Translations under genes and position numbers: made by a program
Notes under the pieces: model-generated
The model's input: only the letters and a program-made list of their open reading frames with translations
Told to the model about the DNA's origin: nothing
Database searches by the model: none
Origin: Selenomonas bovis DSM 23594
Lineage (GTDB): Bacteria > Bacillota > Negativicutes > Selenomonadales > Selenomonadaceae
Assembly: GCF_000381005.1 (NCBI RefSeq)
Contig: NZ_KB908388.1
Coordinates: forward strand, 18,537 to 82,536
Reading direction: 5' to 3'
DNA: 64,000 nucleotides
Shown: piece after piece, positions 1 to 8,731 of the stretch
How positions within the stretch are numbered: the stretch's first letter is position 1
Layout of the letters: each line of letters begins with the position of its first letter

Positions 1-2
1 AC

Positions 3-1427
3 ACCTATACTAAGACGACGGGCCGCGTAGACGGCTCTCCTGAGTATCACCTACTCCATACGGAAACAACCTTTACAAACAGCTATGTCGTACCGACAGG
101 TGCCATTCCGATGTATTACCGCGTGACGCCCATCGGACTCTTCGGAGCGCTCGTCGCGCCCTCGGAGCCTATCGCGAACCCAGATTACACGACGCCGCCC
201 GTGCCCGTGACGATCTCTCACTACACGCCGAGCGCTCCTGCAAGCTCCATGCCATTCCTGCTCTGGCACACGGTTCCCGGCGCCGTCTGCTACGAGGTCG
301 AACTCCTCTCCGAACCGCCGCAGACGGAGGGCGGCATCGCCCTATCGCCAAACGGCCACCTCGAAAGTACGCGCGAAGTCTTCACGAACGGCTGGCAGGC
401 CGACCTGCGGAAATACCAGCAATTCACACAGCTCTACTGGCGCGTACGTGCGCTCGGCCTGCATCTCGAGCCCATCGGAGAATTCTCGAAGGCAGAGCCG
501 CTGACCATCGATTGGGCGCTCACGCCGCCAGATGCACCGCTGCTCAACGAGTATGACCGCATGCCGGATTTCTCTATGCCGCTCTACCCCGTCTACAGCT
601 GGATTCCACTGCACGGCATCACGCATTACGAGGTAGAACTCCTCACACAGCCGCCCGCTGACGAGCATGGCACGGAGCCATCGCCGCAGTGCGCCTGGCA
701 CCGCGAGGTGCACAGCGCAGCGAACTGCTACGACGAATACGCGCGTCCCTACGCCGGCGACTATTACTGGCGCGTGCGCGCACTCGGCCCTGACGGAAAG
801 ACCATCGGCCATTACTCCGACACGGCGCATTTCGTCATGCCGGAGCGCACGCACGTCCGTGTCGCGCTCTTCGGCGACAGCATCACGCACGGCGGGGGAG
901 CCGTCTCCTACCCGCCCTCGGCGCTCGAGTACAGCTATGCGACATACCTCGACTTCCCCGCGGTCAACATCGGGCGCAGCGGCGACACGAGTCGCATGAC
1001 GCTCGCGCGCTTCGAACAAGATGTCCTGCCGCTGCGACCGCAGAACCTTATCATCCTCACCGGTTCGAATAGCCTGCGCGACCCCGGCATCAAGGCCGAC
1101 GACGTCATAAAGGATCTCGCGCGCATCAAGGCGCTCTGCGAGGCGAACGACATCCGGCCCGTCTTCCTCACGCTCATGCCCATCCATCCGGCGAACATCC
1201 GCTACGCGTTCCATACGGAAACCGATCCGCTCTGGCACGACAAGCTCAACCATATCAACGGCTACATCAAAGCGCAGCCCTACCATATCGACCTCGAACC
1301 GTATTTCTACGACCAGCGTCAGATGTACCTCGATCCCGGGCTCTCCATCGATGGTCTCCATCCTGATATCTTAGGAAAGATGCTCATGGGCGAAATCATC
1401 AATGCGCACAAGGACGTCCTGGAATGA
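3..1427 (+). CDS. SGNH/GDSL hydrolase with FnIII-like modules, 5' truncated
   Basis: The reading frame is open to the window edge, so the true start lies outside; an internal ATG at 111 is not a convincing start because the frame upstream keeps coding-like residues. At least two, probably three, FnIII-like modules precede the catalytic domain; each shows a W-x(5)-G-x-x-x-YEVELL strand and a YYWRVRALG strand. The C-terminal ~190 residues form an SGNH hydrolase: block I LFGDSITHG (nucleophile Ser), a GSNSLRD block replacing the usual GxND, and the closing DGLHPD block with Asp/His. Family knowledge predicts an esterase or acyl hydrolase acting on a carbohydrate or lipid substrate; the repeats suggest an extracytoplasmic enzyme, but the signal peptide cannot be seen. 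It is followed by a strong hairpin terminator. Confidence 0.8.
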   Translation, partial: TYTKTTGRVDGSPEYHLLHTETTFTNSYVVPTGAIPMYYRVTPIGLFGALVAPSEPIANPDYTTPPVPVTISHYTPSAPASSMPFLLWHTVPGAVCYEVELLSEPPQTEGGIALSPNGHLESTREVFTNGWQADLRKYQQFTQLYWRVRALGLHLEPIGEFSKAEPLTIDWALTPPDAPLLNEYDRMPDFSMPLYPVYSWIPLHGITHYEVELLTQPPADEHGTEPSPQCAWHREVHSAANCYDEYARPYAGDYYWRVRALGPDGKTIGHYSDTAHFVMPERTHVRVALFGDSITHGGGAVSYPPSALEYSYATYLDFPAVNIGRSGDTSRMTLARFEQDVLPLRPQNLIILTGSNSLRDPGIKADDVIKDLARIKALCEANDIRPVFLTLMPIHPANIRYAFHTETDPLWHDKLNHINGYIKAQPYHIDLEPYFYDQRQMYLDPGLSIDGLHPDILGKMLMGEIINAHKDVLE

Positions 1428-1454
1428 CAGCGGACGCAGCTGCTCTTTTTACAA

Positions 1455-1510
1455 AAAACACCCTTCCCGCGTGCCACGACACATGTTGCAGCACGCGGGA
1501 AGGGTGTTTT
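1455..1510. terminator. Bidirectional terminator between convergent genes
   Basis: A perfect 20-bp inverted repeat (1455-1474 with 1491-1510, 16-nt loop) ends in A-rich/T-rich arms on both sides. It lies between the SGNH hydrolase on the plus strand and the DapF-like gene on the minus strand, so it probably serves both. Confidence 0.85.
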
Positions 1511-1521
1511 CACTTTCGCGC

Positions 1522-1944
1522 TCAGCCCACGAGACGCTCTGCCCGCTCGTCCGCCTCGCGCATACGCAGTGCAAAAGACGCCGTCACACGGAACTCGACG
1601 CGCGCGACCTCTCCGCCCTCGAATGCCTCGACGAATGCGCGATCACCAAACGCATGCGCAATCTCAGCCGGACTCGCCGCGAGATGTTCCTCTGCGAGAT
1701 AGCGGACGAGCACCTTGTAATCTGCAGGCTCTGCCTTTGCCGCCTCACCTTCCGGCGTATAGACGAGCAACGACGGCTCTGCCTTGGTGCCCGTGAATAC
1801 AAGGATGCGGTCAGCACCAACGCCCTGACGGCGATCAGCCAACAGGCGGACGCCTGCCGTCCCCGGCAGGTAGCTCCCCTCCGCGCTTGCATTCAGCACC
1901 AGATACTCTTTCCCGTCCACCGTATAACTCATCACCATCATCAT
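1522..1944 (-). CDS. Half-length DapF-like protein lacking the catalytic cysteine
   Basis: This 140-residue protein is about half the length of diaminopimelate epimerase and resembles its first lobe. It has an EYLVLNAS strand like DapF's DFVLID, then GVGADRILVF matching GIGADGVLVV, then LLVYTPEGEAAKAEPADYK where DapF has RIFNTDGSEAEMCGNGIRC. The catalytic Cys and the CGNG phosphate loop are absent. The true dapF of this genome is at 48284-49117. Epimerase activity is therefore unlikely; the role is unknown, and a scaffold or ligand-binding single lobe is only a guess. The start is supported by a GGGAGG site about 7 nt upstream; several Met codons follow closely, so the exact start could shift by up to four codons. 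Confidence 0.65.
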   Translation of the reverse strand: MMMVMSYTVDGKEYLVLNASAEGSYLPGTAGVRLLADRRQGVGADRILVFTGTKAEPSLLVYTPEGEAAKAEPADYKVLVRYLAEEHLAASPAEIAHAFGDRAFVEAFEGGEVARVEFRVTASFALRMREADERAERLVG

Positions 1945-2024
1945 ATCGGACGCCTCCCTTTCATTTCATGGGTTCATTATACCAAGCACTTTACGCCATA
2001 AAAACAATAATCCTGCTGTATTGA

Positions 2025-2053
2025 TTGCAAAAAATGCTCACAGATTCTATAAT
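2025..2053 (+). promoter_or_regulatory. Promoter of the AraC-type gene
   Basis: TTGCAA (2025-2030), a 17-nt spacer and TATAAT (2048-2053) precede the AraC gene by about 130 nt. The leader between them contains nested inverted repeats (2069-2119 approximately). Confidence 0.6.
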
Positions 2054-2186
2054 AGACACGAATAACGCCAGGGGAAGTCCAACGTCTGGATACATCCAGA
2101 TAATTCTTCCCTGTCAAGCAATCATCTGCCAGCGGCATCTCGGCAGTCGCTTCTCGCGTGCCGATGCCGCCAAGCAAGGAGCAGCC

Positions 2187-3029
2187 ATGGATACTTACGA
2201 AAAAAAGGGGTACCTGCTACGCGACTTTCGCGTCTTCCGCCTGAAGGACGCTCGCCTCGCTCCTATCCCTTTCCACTATCACGATTTTCATAAAATCATC
2301 CTCTTCCTCAGCGGCAATGCTGAATATATCATCGAAGGGCGCAGCTATCCTCTCGCCGCCCGCGACATCATCTTCGTCTCCGCTGGCGAAATCCATCGCC
2401 CCGTACTCCACGCAGGCGCTCCCTATGAGCGCATCGTCATCTACGTCGCACCTGCCTTCCTCGCGCGCTGCACGCGCGGGCAAGACAACCTCGCCACCTG
2501 CTTCCGCAGGGCACGGGAGACCTCGCGCGTCATGCATGCGGGCACGGGGCTCAGCCACGACCTCCTGTTCCACATGGAGAAGCTCGAGCATACAGCGCAC
2601 GCGAAGGGATTTGCCAACGGCCTCTACACGGAGATTCTCTTCATCGAGTTCATGATCCTTCTCAACCGCGCCCTGCTCGCGCACGAGCTCGGAGAGCTGC
2701 ACGCCTCCTCTTACGATGAGAAAATCCAGTATATCCTCTCCTATATCAACGAGCACCTAGACGCCGATCTCTCCATCGACACGCTCGCCGGCAAAATCTA
2801 CCTCAGCAAGTATTACCTCATGCGCAAGTTCAAGCGAGAGACGGGTTACAGTATCCACCAATATATCACGAGCAAGCGCCTGCTTGCTGCGCGCCATCTG
2901 CTTGCTGGCAAAGAGTCTGTCACAGACATCTGCTACAGTTGCGGCTTCCGCGACTACTCTACTTTCTCCCGTGCCTTCCGCTCGATGTTCCACATGACGC
3001 CGAAAGAATGGCGTGAAAAGATGCTTTAA
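2187..3029 (+). CDS. AraC family transcriptional regulator, cupin sensor
   Basis: A 280-residue regulator with an N-terminal cupin-like sensor (about residues 15-110; FHYHDFHKIILFLSG near the start of the fold) and a C-terminal double helix-turn-helix AraC domain (about 180-280; the signature CGFRDYSTFSRAFR and HMTPKEWR are clear). The ATG at 2187 is chosen because AAGGAGC lies 7 nt upstream; the frame is open further upstream to 2025, but that overlaps the predicted promoter. The cupin-AraC layout is typical of carbohydrate or small-ligand sensors. The neighbours give no hint of the target: upstream is the convergent DapF-like gene and downstream begins the polyphosphate cluster. Confidence 0.9.
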   Translation: MDTYEKKGYLLRDFRVFRLKDARLAPIPFHYHDFHKIILFLSGNAEYIIEGRSYPLAARDIIFVSAGEIHRPVLHAGAPYERIVIYVAPAFLARCTRGQDNLATCFRRARETSRVMHAGTGLSHDLLFHMEKLEHTAHAKGFANGLYTEILFIEFMILLNRALLAHELGELHASSYDEKIQYILSYINEHLDADLSIDTLAGKIYLSKYYLMRKFKRETGYSIHQYITSKRLLAARHLLAGKESVTDICYSCGFRDYSTFSRAFRSMFHMTPKEWREKML

Positions 3030-3179
3030 CTTGCCCCATTGCTTTCTTTACGAAAGATTTACATTCCGTTTACAAATCTGCGGTCTCAGCGGCGTATCCT
3101 TTATCTTATGGCCATCCGGCAGGATTTTCCTTTTCCGTGGCGAAATGGTCATAAAGAACATAAGAAAGGATTGGATGGC

Positions 3180-4703
3180 ATGGCTGCGAAAAATCTTTTC
3201 GGCGTCATCTACATGTCGACCGCCAAACTCGAGATGCTCATCGTGAGCCTAAAACCGCTGCACGTCGTGGAGCACATGGCTTCGGCAAAGTTCGTGCAGC
3301 GCATGGACAAGTCAAAAATCTACCAAAACGAGCTGGGGAAGATCATCTTCTCCCTCCAGGGGTTTCAGCAGGTGCTCAAAGACTACGGCGTGAAACGCTA
3401 CCACTTCTGGGCCAGTCAGCAGCTCATCGACGATGTCACGGCGCGCTATCTCGCCGAGCAAATCGAGGTGCGCACAGGACTCGCGGTGACCTGGCTGAGC
3501 ACGAGCCAGATCAACTTTCTGCGCGCGACGGCGCTCATGGGCGGCACGAAGCTCTTCCACAAGATTGCGGAGCGTTCGACGTATCTGCTCTCCATCGGTT
3601 CGGTCGCCGCGACGCTCTCGCATTTCGACCACGGCCAATTCGTCCACGCCTGGAACATCGGTCTAGGGTATCTCGAAATCGACCAACTGACGAATGACCT
3701 CCGCCATGCCGCGACCGATGTCAGCGGCATCATCAGCGACTACATCAGCTCGAAGCTGCAGGCGCTGCGCCACCGCCTGGAGGCAGAAGGGCGGGAGGCG
3801 AACCTGATTCTCCAGGATTTCTCCCATTTCAACGATATGCTGCTGCAGCCTGGCGAGGACATCGCGCCGATGACGCAGCAGCAGTTCCAGGCCATCGAGC
3901 AGGACAACCTGCACGCGTCGCAGGAGTATCTGCGCCACCATTTCAAAATGGATGAGACAGCGGCCTCGCGCGTGATTCCCTCTCTGCTGATAATCCGCCA
4001 GATCATCTCCATGACGCATGCGGGCCACCTCTATCTGACGCGCCTCAACATCCTGAACGGTCTCGCGCTGCACCAGGCGGCGAAGGACGGTTTCCTCAAG
4101 ACAGACTTCGACGGCATCATCCGCACGGTGGCGGAGAACCGTGCGCGGCGCTATCAGTCGGACGACGCGCACCGCGCCATCACATTGAAACTCGCGCTAC
4201 ACCTCTACGACCAGCTCAGGAAGCTGCACCGCCTCGGGCAACGTGAGCGCCTGCTGCTCGAAATCGGCGTGCGGCTCGAAGATCTGGGGAATTTCATCCA
4301 GGCGCACGGGCACTACCGCCACTCCGCCTACATCATCGAGGCGAATCCCGTCATCGGCCTCTCAGACGATGAGAACGAAATCATCGCGGAGATTGCGCGC
4401 TATCACAGCGCTGAAGCGCCCGAGGTCCGCCAGCACCATTACAGCCACCTCGGCGCAGATATCCAGATGACAGTCGCCAAGCTCGTCGCCATCGTGCGAC
4501 TGGCCGACGCGATGGACGACTCCCGCCAGCAGAAAATCAAGAGCATCAGCGTCTCCGTCCGCGAGGACGCTGTCACCATCACGGCCCACTCTATGGAGAA
4601 CCTCGCGCTCGAGGAATGGGCCTTCCAGCGCAAGGCAAAGCTGTTCCGCGAGGTCTACGGCATCCCCGCCGTGCTCAAGCAGAGGAGGAGTCTCAAGAAA
4701 TGA
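3180..4703 (+). CDS. Degenerate Ppx/GppA-like protein with C-terminal HD-type domain
   Basis: A 507-residue protein with the two-part layout of long exopolyphosphatases: an ASKHA (actin-like) N-terminal half of about 300 residues and a C-terminal HD-type helical domain. Catalytic positions are lost. The DLGSNS phosphate loop reads YMSTAK, the acidic SGEREA segment reads LSTSQI, and the DxGGxSTEL loop reads LSIGSVAATL. In the HD domain the LHDIG motif reads LEDLG, while HYRHSAYII and IAEIARYH are kept. It therefore looks like a pseudo-exopolyphosphatase. Its TGA overlaps the ppk ATG in an ATGA junction, so the two are translationally coupled, which suggests a regulator or partner of Ppk1 (inference). 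The ATG at 3180 is preferred, with GAAAGGA about 9 nt upstream; the open frame extends back to 3039. Confidence 0.75.
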   Translation: MAAKNLFGVIYMSTAKLEMLIVSLKPLHVVEHMASAKFVQRMDKSKIYQNELGKIIFSLQGFQQVLKDYGVKRYHFWASQQLIDDVTARYLAEQIEVRTGLAVTWLSTSQINFLRATALMGGTKLFHKIAERSTYLLSIGSVAATLSHFDHGQFVHAWNIGLGYLEIDQLTNDLRHAATDVSGIISDYISSKLQALRHRLEAEGREANLILQDFSHFNDMLLQPGEDIAPMTQQQFQAIEQDNLHASQEYLRHHFKMDETAASRVIPSLLIIRQIISMTHAGHLYLTRLNILNGLALHQAAKDGFLKTDFDGIIRTVAENRARRYQSDDAHRAITLKLALHLYDQLRKLHRLGQRERLLLEIGVRLEDLGNFIQAHGHYRHSAYIIEANPVIGLSDDENEIIAEIARYHSAEAPEVRQHHYSHLGADIQMTVAKLVAIVRLADAMDDSRQQKIKSISVSVREDAVTITAHSMENLALEEWAFQRKAKLFREVYGIPAVLKQRRSLKK

Positions 4704-6856
4704 GCGAGATAAAGAAAAAATACACGAAGCCCGAATATTATACGAACCGCGAGCTGAGCTGGCTGGATTTCAACGCCCGCGTGCTCGAAGAGGCCCGGAA
4801 TACCGGCAACCCGCTGCTCGAGCGCCTGAACTTCCTCGGCATCACGCAGAGCAACGTCGACGAGTTCTTCATGGTGCGCGTCGCCTCGCTCTACAAGCTC
4901 GCCGCCGGCGGCGTGCAGTCCGTGGACAGCTCGGGCATGACGGCTGCGGCGCAGATCCGCGCCATCTCGAAGTGCGAGCATGAGGCCGTGGCCGAGCGCT
5001 ACAACATTTACAACAAATCCCTGCTGCCAGAACTAGAACGCGAGGGCATCCACATCCGCCGCATCAAGGAACTGACAGACCGGCAGTACGACGTCCTCCG
5101 CCGCTTCTACGACGACGAGATCTATCCCGTACTCACACCGATGGCGGATGATTCCTCGCGTCCCTTCCCCTTCCTGAAAAACGACTCGCTGAACATCGCG
5201 GTACAGCTCGTCGATGACACCACGCAGGACAAGAAATTCGCGACCGTGCGCGTGCCGGATGTCTTCCCCCGCTTCATCCCGCTCACGGAGGAGGAAAATG
5301 CCTTCATCCTCGCGGAGGACGTCATCCGCGAGTTCCTCCACACGCTGTTCCACGGCTTCACGATTGAGAGTGCCTCTGCCTACCGCGTGACGCGCGATAT
5401 GGATCTCGACGTGGCGGATCAGGACGCGCCCGACCTCCTGCGCGCCGTGCAGACGCAGCTGCGCGCCCGCGAGCATGGCTCCGTCATGCGCCTCGAGGTC
5501 GAGGCGGGCATGGAGCCAGAGCTCTGCGATCACCTCATCGAACGGCTCGGCGTCGACGAGAACGCCATCTACCACATCCACGGCCCGATCGACCTGACCT
5601 TCCTCAAGAAGCTGCCGGGGACCATCGATGGCCATGACGCGCTGCGCTACCAGCCGTTCGAGAGCTACAAGCATCCCGACCTCACGATGGACGGCAACAT
5701 CTTCGAGCACATCCGCGCGCAGGACTACCTCATGCAGCACCCCTACGACTCGTTCAGCTCCGTCGTGAACTTCATCCACCAGGCAGCCACCGACCCGGAC
5801 GTCCTCGCGATTAAAATGACGCTCTACCGCGTCTCCTCCGGCTCCCCCATTATCAAGTATCTCGGGCAGGCCGCGCAGGCCGGCAAGCAGGTCACAGTCC
5901 TCGTCGAGGTCAAGGCGCGCTTCGACGAGCAGAACAACGTGCGCTGGTCGCGCCAGCTCGAGAAGATGGGCTGTCATGTCATCTACGGCCTCGTCGGCCT
6001 CAAGACGCACTCCAAGATCGCGCTCGTCATCCGCCGCGACGAGGACGGCATCCGCCGCTACCTGCATCTCGGTACGGGCAACTACAACGATGTCACCGCG
6101 CATTTCTACACGGACATGGGGCTTTTCACCTCGGACCGCGACCTCGGCGTCGACGCCTCGAACCTCTTCAATATGCTCTCCGGCTACTCGCGGCCGCCGT
6201 ATTTCCACAAGCTCCACATCTCGCCGCGCTACATCCGCAAGTTCATCTACGAAAAGGTCGACGCGGAGATCGAAGCCGCCAAAGCGGGTCGGCCAGCCCT
6301 CATCAAGATGAAGATGAACTCTCTCTCCGACCCGGATGTCATCGCCAAGCTCTACGAGGCCTCGGCCGCGGGCGTCAAGATCCAGCTCATCGTGCGCGGC
6401 ATCTGCTGCCTGCGCACGGGCATCCCGGGCGTCAGCGACAATATCGAGGTGCATTCCATCGTCGGGCGGTTTCTCGAGCACAGCCGCATCTACTATTTCT
6501 ATCATGACGGCAACGAGGACGTCTACCTCGCGTCCGCCGACATGATGACGCGCAACCTCGACCGCCGCGTCGAGCTCCTGTTCCCCGTGGAGCAGGAGGA
6601 TCTGCATCAGCGCACCATGCGGATCTTCGAGATCATGTGGGCGGACAACGTACAGGCGCGCCTGCTCGTCTGCGACCGCTTCACGCACATCAACCGCCGC
6701 AACCAGGAGCCGCTGAGCAGTCAGGACCGCTTCATCGACCAGGCCGCCCGGCAGATTGAAAAGCAGAAAGCCGCCCGCCGCGAGGCCAAGGAAACCCCGG
6801 GCGTCTTCACGCCCATGCAGCGCCACGAAGAAACCATCGAATCCCCCAGCCGCTGA
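4700..6856 (+). CDS. ppk: Polyphosphate kinase 1
   Basis: Ppk1 reversibly transfers the gamma-phosphate of ATP to inorganic polyphosphate through a phosphohistidine. The 718-residue length is normal for the family. The phosphorylated His is His437 in GLKTHSK, and the second catalytic His is His594 in RFLEHSRIYYF. YLHLGTGNYND and FTSDRDLGVDASNLFNMLSGY are the other conserved blocks, and the N-terminus carries the usual NRELSWLDFNARVLEEA. The ATG at 4700 has an AGGAGGAG site and overlaps the stop of the degenerate Ppx-like gene. Downstream, after a tandem R1 repeat, is an intact Ppx/GppA gene, so synthesis and breakdown genes are side by side. Confidence 0.97.
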   Translation: MSEIKKKYTKPEYYTNRELSWLDFNARVLEEARNTGNPLLERLNFLGITQSNVDEFFMVRVASLYKLAAGGVQSVDSSGMTAAAQIRAISKCEHEAVAERYNIYNKSLLPELEREGIHIRRIKELTDRQYDVLRRFYDDEIYPVLTPMADDSSRPFPFLKNDSLNIAVQLVDDTTQDKKFATVRVPDVFPRFIPLTEEENAFILAEDVIREFLHTLFHGFTIESASAYRVTRDMDLDVADQDAPDLLRAVQTQLRAREHGSVMRLEVEAGMEPELCDHLIERLGVDENAIYHIHGPIDLTFLKKLPGTIDGHDALRYQPFESYKHPDLTMDGNIFEHIRAQDYLMQHPYDSFSSVVNFIHQAATDPDVLAIKMTLYRVSSGSPIIKYLGQAAQAGKQVTVLVEVKARFDEQNNVRWSRQLEKMGCHVIYGLVGLKTHSKIALVIRRDEDGIRRYLHLGTGNYNDVTAHFYTDMGLFTSDRDLGVDASNLFNMLSGYSRPPYFHKLHISPRYIRKFIYEKVDAEIEAAKAGRPALIKMKMNSLSDPDVIAKLYEASAAGVKIQLIVRGICCLRTGIPGVSDNIEVHSIVGRFLEHSRIYYFYHDGNEDVYLASADMMTRNLDRRVELLFPVEQEDLHQRTMRIFEIMWADNVQARLLVCDRFTHINRRNQEPLSSQDRFIDQAARQIEKQKAARREAKETPGVFTPMQRHEETIESPSR

Positions 6857-6911
6857 GCCGCCCGGCGCACAGACGCAGCCACCAGGACGGACGAGCGGCA
6901 ATACCATAGGA

Positions 6912-7129
6912 AACTCAACGCACAAACGTCCACTTTGTGGACATTGTGCGCCCGCCCTTGCAGTAAATCCAGCCAATCGCGCTGCGCCTGCGGCTTGCGT
7001 TCTTGGGGATTTACATAGTAAACTCAACGCACAAACGTCCACTTTGTGGACATTGTGCGCCCGTCCTTGCAGTAAATCCAGCCAATCACGCTGCGCCTGC
7101 GGCTTGCGTTCTTGGGGATTTAATAGTAA
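6912..7129 (+). repeat. R1 dispersed repeat, two tandem copies (109-bp period)
   Basis: Two head-to-tail units (6912-7020 and 7021-7129) differ at only a few positions. Each contains a hairpin with GCACAA/TTGTGC and GTCCAC/GTGGAC stem segments closed by a 3-nt loop, then an ATCCAGCC segment, a GC-rich CGCTGCGCCTGCGGCTTGCG block and a GGGGATTTA end that can pair with the GTAAATCC earlier in the unit. Further copies are at 17192, 25505, 37792 (inverted) and 42388. The pair fills the gap between ppk and the downstream ppx. No gene is seen in this interval. Confidence 0.9.
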
Positions 7130-7152
7130 AAATCAGTAAGGAGGTCATCAAC

Positions 7153-8277
7153 ATGGAAAATTTTGTCGTCATCGATCTCGGCTCGAACTCCATCCGCCTG
7201 CGCATCACGCAGATCACCGAGGGGAATTTTCTGCGCGTCACGCACCAGCTCAAGGAATACGTCCGCCTGTCGGAGAACATGGGCCCGGAGCGCATCCTCC
7301 AGAAAGTACCCATGGACCGCACGCTCGAGGCCCTGAAAAAATTCAAGGGCATCATCGACGGCCTGCCGAACACCCATGTCGTCGCCATCGGCACGGCCGC
7401 GACGCGTCAGGCCAAGAACCAGAAGGAATTCCTCAAGCGCGTCAAAAACGAGACAGGGCTCAGCCTGGAGGTCATCTCCGGCGAGCGGGAGGCCTACCTC
7501 GACTACCTTGGCGCCGCCCACACCCTGCCGCTGCACAACTGCCTCCTCATGGATACCGGCGGCGCGAGCACCGAGCTCATCCTCGTGCAGGACGGCAAGC
7601 CCGTGAACCTCACGAGCCTGCCGTTCGGCTCCGTCACGATCTCTCAGCGCTTCCACCTCGAGGACCGCATCACAGCGGCCAGCCTGTTCCAGGCGATGAC
7701 CGTCGTCGAAAAGGCCCTCTCCAACCTCGACTGGCTCCTGAGCGCCCACAAAATCCCGCTCGTCTGCCTCGGCGGCTCGAACCGCACCCTCGCGAAGATC
7801 GCGCGCAACCGCTGGCACACTGATGCGGGCGACGTCCCCGACATCCACGGCTTCACACTGCCGGCCGATGACGCGACGGACATCATGACCGACCTCATCT
7901 CCCGTGACCGCGCGGGGCGCGAAGACATCTCCGGCCTCACGAGCGACCGCTCCGACGTCATCGTCGGCGGTCTGACGCCGCTCGTGCTCATCCTGCGCAT
8001 CTGCCACATCGGTGAGATCGTCTTCTCGAACCACGGCCTGCGCGAAGGCTGCCTCTTCGAATATCTCGCCAAGCGCCAGGCAGAGCACAAGGCCGCGCCG
8101 CCGGCCTTCCACATCCCCGCGCCGCCCCAGGCGACCATCGTCACCATCGATGACATCGCGAGCGGCCGCATCGCCCCGCCCCCCGGCACCAACGCATCAG
8201 AAATCACGCCGAGCAAGCACAGCAAGAAAAAGGCGAAGAAGAACAAGAAAAAGAGCGGCGGCGGCAAAAAGAAATAA
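7153..8277 (+). CDS. Ppx/GppA family phosphatase (exopolyphosphatase or pppGpp phosphohydrolase)
   Basis: A 374-residue ASKHA-fold phosphatase with the active-site blocks intact: VIDLGSNSIRL (residues 5-15), GTAATRQAKN, VISGEREAYLDY and MDTGGASTEL. The family removes terminal phosphate from polyphosphate or from pppGpp; sequence alone does not separate the two, but the ppk neighbourhood favours polyphosphate. It lacks the HD domain of long Ppx enzymes and ends in a lysine-rich tail (SKHSKKKAKKNKKK), which could bind the polyanion (inference). The start at 7153 has AAGGAGGT 9 nt upstream. This is the intact counterpart of the degenerate paralogue at 3180. Confidence 0.9.
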   Translation: MENFVVIDLGSNSIRLRITQITEGNFLRVTHQLKEYVRLSENMGPERILQKVPMDRTLEALKKFKGIIDGLPNTHVVAIGTAATRQAKNQKEFLKRVKNETGLSLEVISGEREAYLDYLGAAHTLPLHNCLLMDTGGASTELILVQDGKPVNLTSLPFGSVTISQRFHLEDRITAASLFQAMTVVEKALSNLDWLLSAHKIPLVCLGGSNRTLAKIARNRWHTDAGDVPDIHGFTLPADDATDIMTDLISRDRAGREDISGLTSDRSDVIVGGLTPLVLILRICHIGEIVFSNHGLREGCLFEYLAKRQAEHKAAPPAFHIPAPPQATIVTIDDIASGRIAPPPGTNASEITPSKHSKKKAKKNKKKSGGGKKK

Positions 8278-8347
8278 GGAACTGCGGAGCAAGAATGCGC
8301 ATCAAATCGTCCGTCATCCCCCTTCATCGTCCGTCAAGGAAAAATAC

Positions 8348-8376
8348 TTGCGCCCATCCTGTCTTTGTGCTATACT
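8348..8376 (+). promoter_or_regulatory. Promoter of rpmB
   Basis: TTGCGC (8348-8353), a 17-nt spacer and TATACT (8371-8376) lie about 85 nt upstream of the rpmB ATG. Confidence 0.65.
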
Positions 8377-8462
8377 ATCCATATTGTGTGCGAGAGCGTC
8401 CTGTTCTCCACGAACCATTTGAAATCAAAACCCAGATTTCAACGTAAGGAGGTGTAACACAC

Positions 8463-8654
8463 ATGGCACATGTTTGCGAAGTCTGCAACAAAGGTGAGCT
8501 GTCTGGCAACAACGTCAGCCACTCCCACCTGAAGACGAAGCGTTCCTGGAAGCCGAACATCCAACGCGTCCGCGCAGTGGTTGACGGCGAGGTGAAGCGC
8601 ATCAACGTCTGCACGCGCTGCCTGCGTTCCGGCAAGGTGGAACGCGCCCTCTGA
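8463..8654 (+). CDS. rpmB: 50S ribosomal protein L28
   Basis: A 63-residue basic protein with the L28 layout. It opens with MAHVCEVCNKGELSGNNVSH, continues with the conserved HLKTKRSWKPNIQ and ends in INVCTRCLRSGKVERA. Two CxxC pairs are kept (CEVC near the N-terminus, CTRC near the C-terminus), so this is the zinc-binding form. It sits in the large ribosomal subunit. AAGGAGGTG lies about 9 nt upstream, a dedicated promoter precedes it, and a strong terminator follows, so it is a single-gene unit. Confidence 0.97.
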   Translation: MAHVCEVCNKGELSGNNVSHSHLKTKRSWKPNIQRVRAVVDGEVKRINVCTRCLRSGKVERAL

Positions 8655-8690
8655 TTCATGGTTTTGCGCAAAATCAAGAATTTGATAAAG

Positions 8691-8726
8691 AAGAGGTACG
8701 AGCCGATGGCTCGTACCTCTTCTTTT
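8691..8726 (+). terminator. rpmB terminator
   Basis: A 14-bp perfect stem (8691-8704 with 8708-8721), a 3-nt loop and a T-rich tail lie directly after rpmB. Confidence 0.9.
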
Positions 8727-8731
8727 CTTTT

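Noticed and set aside
5033..7042. A 669-codon open frame on the minus strand opposite ppk
   Set aside because: It mirrors the third-position GC bias of ppk, has no family motif and no ribosome site; it is a shadow frame.
6912..7139. Short peptide frame (HKRPLCGHCAPAL...) present in every R1 copy
   Set aside because: The peptide is conserved only because the DNA is; copies lack ribosome sites, frames run into unrelated flanks, and the inverted and truncated copies break it. A structural or mobile repeat explains it better.
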